Shown one piece after another: positions 1 through 4,869 of a stretch of DNA of 9,059 nt. Positions within the stretch are counted from its first letter, which is position 1. Each line of letters begins with the position of its first letter. The position numbers were made by a program, and so were the translations under genes. The stretch is from Treponema_B putidum. Lineage in GTDB: Bacteria > Spirochaetota > Spirochaetia > Treponematales > Treponemataceae. The notes below the pieces were generated by a model that was not told where the DNA came from, did no database searches, and saw only the letters and a list, made by a program, of their open reading frames with translations. The DNA lies in assembly GCF_007830595.1 (NCBI RefSeq), contig NZ_VLLD01000023.1; one strand, given 5' to 3'.

Positions 1-2
1 GT

Positions 3-413
3 GATTTTCCGCGGTTGTTTTTGTATGATTACGCAAATATTCTTACAGAAGATTTAGAAACCAATATACCGATATTATTTACATATCTTAATCAATTTGA
101 TATGTACCCTGTGACAGAAGCAGATCAAGGTTATAATATAATTGAATGGATATTATTTGATTATTTTTATATAAACGATGATTTATTAAACCAAGATGAT
201 TTAAATACATTTTGTACAATAACACAGCGGAAAATAGATGCATATTTAAAAAAATATAAAACGATTGATAAACGGATTATTTTAGCGGAGAAGCATATCA
301 ATAGTATAAAAAAAGGTAGGTTTAATACTTTGCAGAGTACACCGCAAATGCTGTATGAAAAATATACAGCATTAGGGTATAATGATTTAATTGTTGAACA
401 AGATTCCGATTAG
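3..413 (+). CDS. hypothetical protein, left end outside window; possible immunity protein
   Basis: The frame is open from the left edge to the TAG at 411-413, so the gene probably begins outside the window. The only possible internal start near the edge is a TTG at 15, with no ribosome binding site in view. About 136 residues are visible. They look like a soluble, mostly helical acidic protein (rich in D, E, Y, N, I and L), with no signal peptide or membrane segment in this part. The lysine-rich helix around IDKRIILAEKHINSIKKGR is its most distinctive stretch. I do not recognise a family. It is followed 43 bases later by the ATG of a degenerate repeat element, the same order (small gene, then element) seen at the other cassettes here. 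That context suggests an immunity gene closing a cassette that lies to the left; this is inference only. Confidence 0.6.
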   Translation, partial: DFPRLFLYDYANILTEDLETNIPILFTYLNQFDMYPVTEADQGYNIIEWILFDYFYINDDLLNQDDLNTFCTITQRKIDAYLKKYKTIDKRIILAEKHINSIKKGRFNTLQSTPQMLYEKYTALGYNDLIVEQDSD

Positions 414-456
414 AGGTTATGACGGTATTATAGAAGGAAAAAAAAGTATTTTTTAG

Positions 457-564
457 ATGAGAATAAGAAATAATTGCCAGCATTTAGATAATTTTCTCCA
501 TCGGACAGCGATTAAAGCGGAAATCCTTTTTGCGGTGTGTTTAAGCAATTGCGTGAAGAATTAA
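457..564 (+). repeat. degenerate copy 0 of the cassette repeat element (left end only)
   Basis: This short open frame of 35 codons begins with ATG and reads RTAIKAEILFAVCL near its middle. That matches RIAIEAKILFAVCL in copy 3 (8600-8641), in the same frame and at nearly the same distance from the ATG. At DNA level the shared core is around 511-545 against 8609-8643, including ATCCTTTTTGCGGT. The homology then stops and none of the downstream stems of the element are present. The rest of the 414-645 gap holds an AT-rich stretch (438-454, A-run then T-run), a short open frame ending in TGA at 603-605 that I cannot assign, and the ribosome binding site of the next gene. Confidence 0.6.
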
Positions 565-627
565 AAGTTATGCGTATTTTGCTTAAAGAAGAGCCAAATA
601 CTTGATCGGTTCATATTTTATTATTTT

Positions 628-634
628 GGAGGTG
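628..634 (+). promoter_or_regulatory. ribosome binding site of the membrane-protein gene at 646
   Basis: GGAGGTG lies 11 bases before the ATG at 646. It is the strongest Shine-Dalgarno match in the left third of the window and fixes the start of the downstream gene. Confidence 0.75.
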
Positions 635-645
635 TATAAAATTAT

Positions 646-1014
646 ATGGAAGATTTTATGGGTAATTTTATATTATTTATGTTTATTTTTGTTATGGTGA
701 ATTTAGGATCGATTGCAAAATCGGCGCTTTTGCATAATGAATCTTGGAATGAAATAATAAGGACAAATATAATTCTAAGTATAATTATGATTTTATGGTA
801 TTGGCCTGCCGTATATGACATAGAACTGAATATTTTCTTATTTTTATTTTCTTGCTTTGTATTTGGTGTAATGATGATAGTACTATGTATTATTAAGAAA
901 AAATATGAAAAACACCGAGAAGGAGTGAATGAAGATCTTTTTTTAGTTGGCGGTATATTTATCTTTACAATTGTAAAGTATATATTTAAAATAAAATTAG
1001 TTGATTGTTTTTAA
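646..1014 (+). CDS. small multi-pass membrane protein, unknown function
   Basis: Encodes 122 residues with about four hydrophobic segments (roughly residues 8-27, 42-57, 60-84 and 97-113). A basic loop (KKKYEKHREG) lies between the third and fourth, so it is an inner-membrane protein. The start is the ATG behind a strong GGAGGTG site; a second ATG four codons later (658) is less well spaced. I recognise no family or catalytic motif. It sits after a degenerate repeat element and before two damaged immunity-like genes. Small membrane proteins are common as immunity proteins next to Rhs toxin tips, and that is the best contextual guess, but no toxin gene is intact beside it. It could equally be an unrelated passenger of the accessory region. 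Confidence 0.75.
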   Translation: MEDFMGNFILFMFIFVMVNLGSIAKSALLHNESWNEIIRTNIILSIIMILWYWPAVYDIELNIFLFLFSCFVFGVMMIVLCIIKKKYEKHREGVNEDLFLVGGIFIFTIVKYIFKIKLVDCF

Positions 1015-1040
1015 TAAATATATTGTAAGTGGAATCATAA

Positions 1041-1234
1041 ATGACTAGATGTATTAGATATTTTGATAAAATTTCTGAAGAATATGTAGGTATGTTAAGT
1101 AAATTTTTAAAGATAATATATTACCAAATCCTATTATTGAGGCTTGGTATAATGCTAGTGAAAAAACTGAGTCGATTAATGATTATGCAGCAAATCAGAT
1201 AGAACATTATTATAAAACAGGAAAAGTTGAGTAA
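1041..1234 (+). pseudogene. frameshifted small gene, immunity-like (YFDK motif) remnant
   Basis: From ATG 1041 the frame reads MTRCIRYFDKISEEYVG, which resembles the start of small proteins found beside contact-dependent toxins (the DUF7683 type, from memory and tentative). After about residue 22 this frame turns into unlikely sequence and stops at 1198-1200. A second frame then gives a convincing peptide, LPNPIIEAWYNASEKTESIN and onward to GKVE, ending at TAA 1232-1234. Adding one T to the T run at 1104-1108 joins both parts into a 64-residue protein. The downstream gene starts two bases after the stop, so they form a transcription unit. Alternatives are a true one-base loss, a sequencing error in the T run, or a fusion of two remnants, in which case the second part could be the end of a toxin tip. 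Confidence 0.55.
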
Positions 1235-1236
1235 AA

Positions 1237-1806
1237 ATGAAAAATTTTTTTTTAATTTGTTTTTTTATTTTAATAATTATGGAAGTTAATGCAATGTTTT
1301 CTGGAATTATTTTTTGGGATATATCTATTAATGATTCTGATATTGAAAAATTAGATAAGAATGATATTGTTACATGTTTAAAAGAGAAAATGAATATAAT
1401 TTATATAATAGAGGAAACAAAAATATTATCATATTTTTATGATAAGCATTGCATAGAAGTCAATTGTAATGTTAACCTCGAAGATTTGAAAGCTAATATG
1501 AAGGGGTTTAATGACTTATTATTTTCATTTGTTGTTGATGATATGATTGTTTTTACTGGTATAAATAGAATTGGAAGACCACCATTGGCTGCAAAAAATA
1601 TGTATGATGATAAATTTATTAAATTATTTGAAGTTAGATATATAAATAAATATTATTTAGTTTTTTCTAATACTCCATATTCAGTATTATATAGTATTAA
1701 AAGTGGAGCAGATTCTGATGATGGTAAAATTAAAAAAGAATATGCTATATTATATAATTTCTTTATTAAGAGAAAAAAATTAAGAATGCATTTCTCGGAA
1801 AATTAG
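1237..1806 (+). CDS. exported hypothetical protein, immunity candidate, probably frameshift-truncated
   Basis: Encodes 189 residues. The amino terminus is a clear signal peptide: KN after Met, a hydrophobic core of about 13 residues (FFLICFFILIIM), and a likely cleavage after VNA near residue 19. The mature part is acidic and mixed alpha/beta with no motif I recognise. The ATG lies two bases after the stop of the preceding remnant, so translation may be coupled. The frame ends at TAG 1804. An overlapping frame continues from about 1787 to a TGA at 1919-1921 that overlaps the ATG of the next gene (ATGA). Removing one base from the TTT at 1791-1793 would join them into one protein of 227 residues. 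I therefore suspect the intact gene ran to 1921. An exported protein before an Rhs cassette suggests immunity to a toxin acting in the periplasm or envelope. Confidence 0.65.
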   Translation: MKNFFLICFFILIIMEVNAMFSGIIFWDISINDSDIEKLDKNDIVTCLKEKMNIIYIIEETKILSYFYDKHCIEVNCNVNLEDLKANMKGFNDLLFSFVVDDMIVFTGINRIGRPPLAAKNMYDDKFIKLFEVRYINKYYLVFSNTPYSVLYSIKSGADSDDGKIKKEYAILYNFFIKRKKLRMHFSEN

Positions 1807-1921
1807 TGCTAAAGTAAAAAGTTCTATTATTCAAAATTATGATAATAAAAATATATGTAATGCAGAGGTGGATAAATCTATGAAATATATTTATAATTCA
1901 TTAAATAAAGGTTGGAAATGA
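1787..1921 (+). pseudogene. out-of-frame carboxy-terminal remnant of the preceding gene
   Basis: The frame opens after a TAA at 1781-1783 and reads ISRKISAKVKSSIIQNYDNK and on to SLNKGWK before TGA 1919-1921. It lacks its own good start (an internal ATG at 1882 would give only 12 codons). The TGA shares bases with the next ATG at 1918. That is the classic layout of two coupled genes, and it argues that this frame was once the real end of the 1237 gene. A weaker alternative is that it is the tail of a lost toxin tip: KISAK resembles EISAK near the end of the tip of the 4446 gene. Confidence 0.5.
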
Positions 1922-2341
1922 AAGTGTTCTCTTGTTTTTACCCACAGCCCAACTATCTCTTCTTTCGGACAGCGATTGTAAGGGAGCGAAAGCAATTTAT
2001 AAAAATTGCTTTCGCTGTACATCTTTCCGCAGTAATTTCTGCGGAAAGATACCGAAGCGACAGCGGAGCCCTGAAAAGCGCGGTGTCGGTATTTGTGTAC
2101 CTTTGCATAGTATTAATGATACACAAATACCGGCAGTCCGCCAAAAGAAATTTATTATTAAATAAAAACAACTTATCGGAGGTTTTTCCGCTTACGGTAG
2201 GAAGCGGAAAAACAAGTGCTTTTGAAAATAGGCGAGGTAAGGACCAGGAGATAGGCAAAAAAGTACCGCAGGCGTATCGGGTATACGTCGAGGACACTTT
2301 TTTGCCGTGCGACGCAGTAATTGCCCGCATATTTTCAAAAG
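1918..2341 (+). repeat. structured cassette repeat element, copy 1
   Basis: This is a 424-bp unit from the ATG to the G after TATTTTCAAAA, the same length as copy 2. It contains perfect inverted repeats. Stem A is 1985-1998/2003-2016 (14 bp). Stem B is 2021-2032/2039-2050 (12 bp). Stem C is 2087-2099/2120-2132 (13 bp, 16 if one T-G pair is allowed). Stem D is 2182-2193/2202-2213 (12 bp). Stem E is 2219-2230/2330-2341 (12 bp, CTTTTGAAAATA and its complement) and encloses stem F, 2254-2264/2296-2306 (11 bp), which in turn encloses a small CGTAT/ATACG hairpin. The arms of A, C and F differ from copy 2 in compensating ways. The + frame is open throughout and leads into the Rhs core. I recognise no named element family, and no transposase is present. 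Confidence 0.85.
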
Positions 2342-3369
2342 AAATGACGCATACCGACAACTACGGCGACAACGAAGAGCAAAAAGTCAAGCGGTACTAC
2401 TATCATAGCGACCACTTAGGCAGCGCACAGTTCGTAACAGACTGGAAAGGTAGGCAATACGAGCACATTGAATACACACCGTACGGAGAACTCTGGATAG
2501 AGGAAGTAGCAGCTGGATTGGATAAACTGCCCTTTAGGTTTACAGGAAAGGAGCTTGACGAAGAAACAGGCTTATACTACTATGGAGCACGGTATTTAGA
2601 CCCGAAGTATAGTAGGTGGTTATCGGGAGACCCGGCGTTGGGTGAGTATATACCTATTGCAGGTGAAGATAACTCTAAATTACCTGCCGGAGGAATATTT
2701 AATTTAATGTCTTTTAGTTTATTTAATTATGCAAATAATAATCCTATAAAATATATAGATCCTACAGGCAGAAATCCCGTATATGATATTGAAGGAAATT
2801 TGATTGGTGTAACAGAAAATTCAGGATTACAAGGGGAAGCCTTTATTATGAATAAAGAAGATTATGATGCAAAAATGAGCCTAGAGGATGCAAAGAATAA
2901 AAATTTAGGAATTGAAGGTTTGAACGGAGAAAGAGCCTTAAACAAATTTAATGATAGCTTTGCTGGTTTGAAGGACAGACCGGACTGGGATGGAAAATTA
3001 ACACTTGAAGAAGCCAATGAGTGGTATAAAAATGGAAATGGACAAGAGTTATTTGTTGATATAAATCAAATAGATTTATCTATGCTTTATTCTTTGGGCG
3101 ATAAATATATTGGAAAAAGATATGTATTTAATTTGTTTACACTAGGAAGCAAAGATGGTAAAGTTTATGGCTCTTTAACTTTTATTCGTTATCCTAATGA
3201 TACTTGTAGGGCTTTTGCTGATAAATATGATTTTGACATGAAATCATGGAAAAATCCTCTAAATTGGTTTAGAAATATTGCTACTATTGCAGGAAGTGTC
3301 TATGCAGGGAAAGGGGTTCCTTATACTATCAATATTTATGGTAGTGCTCAGTTAAAAAGGAAAAACTAA
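1918..3369 (+). CDS. orphan Rhs carboxy-terminal cassette with toxin tip
   Basis: Encodes 483 residues from ATG 1918, chosen because it overlaps the upstream TGA (ATGA) and has AAAGG at 1907-1911; a TTG at 1912 is possible. Residues 1-141 are the translated repeat element. Residues 142-285 are the end of an Rhs core (YYYHSDHLGSAQF, EYTPYGELW, RFTGKELDEETGLYYYGARY, and the closing DPTGR), close to the 4446 protein. Residues 286-483 are a variable tip with RPDWDGKLTLEEAN (an EF-hand-like loop lacking its first acidic residue) and, near the end, NPLNWFRN and YTINIYGS. I remember similar tips on Rhs proteins of other phyla but cannot name an activity. Most of the Rhs shell and any secretion signal are missing, so this looks like a silent or orphan cassette. 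AT content rises sharply after 2640, marking the exchanged part. Confidence 0.8.
   Translation: MKVFSCFYPQPNYLFFRTAIVRERKQFIKIAFAVHLSAVISAERYRSDSGALKSAVSVFVYLCIVLMIHKYRQSAKRNLLLNKNNLSEVFPLTVGSGKTSAFENRRGKDQEIGKKVPQAYRVYVEDTFLPCDAVIARIFSKEMTHTDNYGDNEEQKVKRYYYHSDHLGSAQFVTDWKGRQYEHIEYTPYGELWIEEVAAGLDKLPFRFTGKELDEETGLYYYGARYLDPKYSRWLSGDPALGEYIPIAGEDNSKLPAGGIFNLMSFSLFNYANNNPIKYIDPTGRNPVYDIEGNLIGVTENSGLQGEAFIMNKEDYDAKMSLEDAKNKNLGIEGLNGERALNKFNDSFAGLKDRPDWDGKLTLEEANEWYKNGNGQELFVDINQIDLSMLYSLGDKYIGKRYVFNLFTLGSKDGKVYGSLTFIRYPNDTCRAFADKYDFDMKSWKNPLNWFRNIATIAGSVYAGKGVPYTINIYGSAQLKRKN
2608..2639 (+). repeat. identical Rhs-core tract, copy in cassette 1
   Basis: This 32-base stretch is identical to 7146-7177. 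It encodes the YSRWLSGDPA part of the Rhs core. The flanking core is similar in protein but has many silent differences, and immediately to its right the two genes diverge. That makes it a natural crossover point for tip exchange. Confidence 0.85.
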
Positions 3370-3370
3370 G

Positions 3371-3865
3371 ATGCGTATTTCGATGTCTTATTATTTTTTT
3401 GTTATTGTACTTATGATTCCTATATTAATTATTGTGTATATTACAAGACAAAGCAAATTATATAGGAGTATAAAAATATTGATTTATGGACTTCTTCTAT
3501 CTTTTATATTTCTTTTATTTTTTACAGTGTTTGATGATGGTTTGTACGAACTTGGAGATGACTTTTGTTATTATGAAGATTTAGCGGCTGTTATGAATGA
3601 TAATATAGATTTAACTGATATTCCGCCTAAAATACTTTCATATCAGTATGATGATAATTTTATAGTTGCAAAACAAAAACCTAGACGGTATAAGGAGTTC
3701 AATTATACTTATAATGAAGACTATAAATATTCTAAAGGCTTGGATTCGGAGTATTATTGGATTATTAAAAAAAAAGAGAAAAAAGTTTTCGGCCCATTGG
3801 AATATAGTCAGTTTATTAGGCTGTGTGATGAGTTTTATGTACCGGAAAATTTAAGATTAAATTAA
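3371..3865 (+). CDS. membrane-anchored immunity protein candidate (DUF3997-like, tentative)
   Basis: Encodes 164 residues and starts one base after the stop of the tip gene, with AAAAAGG at about 3354-3360, so the two are translated together. Two membrane segments (about residues 7-25 and 33-54) precede a soluble acidic domain. In that domain PPKILSYQYDDNFIVAKQKP (85-104) and YYWIIKKKEKKVFGPLEYSQ (128-147) recall the layout of DUF3997-type small proteins: an 'I-P-x-x-I' with 'D-D-x-F-I-x-A-K-Q', then 'Y-W-I-I…G-P-L'. The family name is from memory and unproven. Position directly behind an Rhs tip is the usual place for the cognate immunity gene, so it most likely neutralises the 286-483 tip of the preceding protein. 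A second start at 3383 (codon 5) is possible. Confidence 0.75.
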   Translation: MRISMSYYFFVIVLMIPILIIVYITRQSKLYRSIKILIYGLLLSFIFLLFFTVFDDGLYELGDDFCYYEDLAAVMNDNIDLTDIPPKILSYQYDDNFIVAKQKPRRYKEFNYTYNEDYKYSKGLDSEYYWIIKKKEKKVFGPLEYSQFIRLCDEFYVPENLRLN

Positions 3866-3918
3866 ATTTGTTGAGATGTGATTTTGAGTTTTATTACAGT
3901 TACAGGTATAAATAATAT

Positions 3919-3923
3919 GGGAG
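3919..3923 (+). promoter_or_regulatory. ribosome binding site deciding the lipoprotein start at GTG 3932
   Basis: GGGAG ends 8 bases before GTG 3932, which begins an ideal lipoprotein signal. A GTG at 3878 in the same frame would add 18 residues before the signal and has no comparable site, so 3932 is preferred. The ATG at 3917 overlaps this site and is also unlikely. Confidence 0.65.
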
Positions 3924-3931
3924 ATAAAGAA

Positions 3932-4372
3932 GTGAGAAAGAAATTTAGTTTGCTATTAATTGTTGTGTTAGGATTTATGATGGTTTCATGTTCTACATTT
4001 CCCCAAAGAAAAAAATATGAAAGTTTAAAGAAATACATGAAATCGCATGGATGGTCAGAAGTTAATTATAATCCTGATTTTTCTGATATTATTGAAACTG
4101 TATATTATCTTGTATATCAAGAGCCTTTAAAACGTGGAGTAATATCCTGTCATTACTATGAAGTTGATAATGTTACTTTGCGTCTTATAAGTGATAAAAG
4201 CAAACCTGATGATCCAAACTTTATGGTATGGATTCCAATAATGCATGAAGGAAAAAGACATTATTTTATGAAAATAAATTATATGTTAGAAGTTGTTGAT
4301 ACATATACTTCTGACTTATATGATATCAATGGTAATTTTATAAGGGAAGAGACACGTAAAATATTTTATTAA
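3932..4372 (+). CDS. small lipoprotein, second immunity candidate of cassette 1
   Basis: Encodes 146 residues from GTG 3932. The signal has RKK, a hydrophobic run, and then MMVSC with the lipid-modified Cys at residue 20. The -1 Ser and -2 Val fit the loose lipobox of spirochaetes better than the strict enterobacterial one. The mature part starts STFPQRKKYESLKKYMKSHG and continues with beta-rich sequence (VISCHYYEVDNVTLRLIS, FMVWIPIMHEGKRHYFMKIN), typical of a compact exported domain. I do not recognise the family. It follows the membrane immunity candidate by 66 bases and ends 73 bases before the next cassette's ATG. It may be a second immunity protein of the same tip, or an orphan immunity gene left from an earlier tip. 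Confidence 0.75.
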   Translation: MRKKFSLLLIVVLGFMMVSCSTFPQRKKYESLKKYMKSHGWSEVNYNPDFSDIIETVYYLVYQEPLKRGVISCHYYEVDNVTLRLISDKSKPDDPNFMVWIPIMHEGKRHYFMKINYMLEVVDTYTSDLYDINGNFIREETRKIFY

Positions 4373-4376
4373 ATTG

Positions 4377-4398
4377 TTGTATAAAATCGAATATACAA
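4377..4398 (+). terminator. weak AT-rich hairpin after the lipoprotein gene
   Basis: TTGTATA and TATACAA form a 7-bp stem with an 8-base loop, starting five bases after the TAA. Only two T follow directly before GATAATATTTTTAT. The stem is almost all A-T, so it would be a poor intrinsic terminator; it may only be AT-rich background. Confidence 0.25.
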
Positions 4399-4445
4399 TT
4401 TGATAATATTTTTATAAAAATTATTGAGTTGAGATAAATGATAAA

Positions 4446-4869
4446 ATGAAAACAAAACCTTACTTTTACATACAACCCAACTATCTCACCTCTCGGACAG
4501 CGATTGAAAGGGAGCAAAAGCAATTTATACAAATTGCTTTTGCTGTACATCTTTCCGCAGTAATTTCTGCGGAAAGATACCGAAGCGATAGCGGAGCCCT
4601 GAAAAGCGCGATGCTGACACTTGTGTACTTTTACATAATTATGATAGTACACAAGTGTCAGCAGTCCGCCAAAAGAAAGTTATTATTAAATAAAAACAGC
4701 TTATCAGAGGTTTTTCCGCTTACGGTAGGAAGCGGAAAAACAATGGCTTTTGAAAATAGGTGGAGCAGATACAAGGAGCCTAGTAAAAATAAAGCGGAGG
4801 CGTATCGGGTATACGTTGAGCATTTATTTTTACGTAGCGACGCAGGAGATGCCCGCATATTTTCAAAAG
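4446..4869 (+). repeat. structured cassette repeat element, copy 2
   Basis: Also 424 bp from ATG to the G after TATTTTCAAAA, with no insertions or deletions against copy 1. Stem A is 4513-4526/4531-4544 (14 bp). Stem B is 4549-4560/4567-4578 (12 bp). Stem C is 4612-4628/4647-4663 (17 bp perfect, TGCTGACACTTGTGTAC and its complement). Stem D is 4710-4721/4730-4741 (12 bp). Stem E is 4747-4758/4858-4869 (12 bp). Stem F is 4783-4793/4823-4833 (11 bp, GTAAAAATAAA and its complement). Stem F has an almost wholly different sequence from copy 1 (GGCAAAAAAGT and its complement) yet is still perfectly paired. The frame is open through the whole unit. Confidence 0.87.

Noticed and set aside
1985..2050. 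CRISPR-like array of short palindromic repeats
   Set aside because: The stems differ in sequence from each other and there are no regular spacers.
1932..2165. Second + strand open frame over element copy 1
   Set aside because: It overlaps the long frame that continues into the Rhs core, is not conserved in copy 2, and has no ribosome binding site.
1985..2213. Integron attC site as explanation of the hairpins
   Set aside because: A GCCCAAC or ACCCAAC near the left end of copies 1 and 2 and a GTTAGGC in copy 3 resemble attC core boxes, but no matching pair is kept in all copies, and the unit lies inside reading frames with six separate stems.
1918..2341. Insertion sequence or group II intron
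   Set aside because: There is no transposase or reverse transcriptase frame and no intron-end motifs; at most it could be a non-autonomous element.
1953..2360. Minus-strand open frame across element copy 1, and similar ones at 4658-4897 and 8770-8970
   Set aside because: They exist because the inverted repeats give few stops on either strand; the peptides have no start context or family resemblance, and they run against the Rhs genes.
3878..3931. Extended start for the lipoprotein gene at GTG 3878
   Set aside because: It would put 18 residues before an otherwise perfect lipoprotein signal, and the strong GGGAG site serves GTG 3932.
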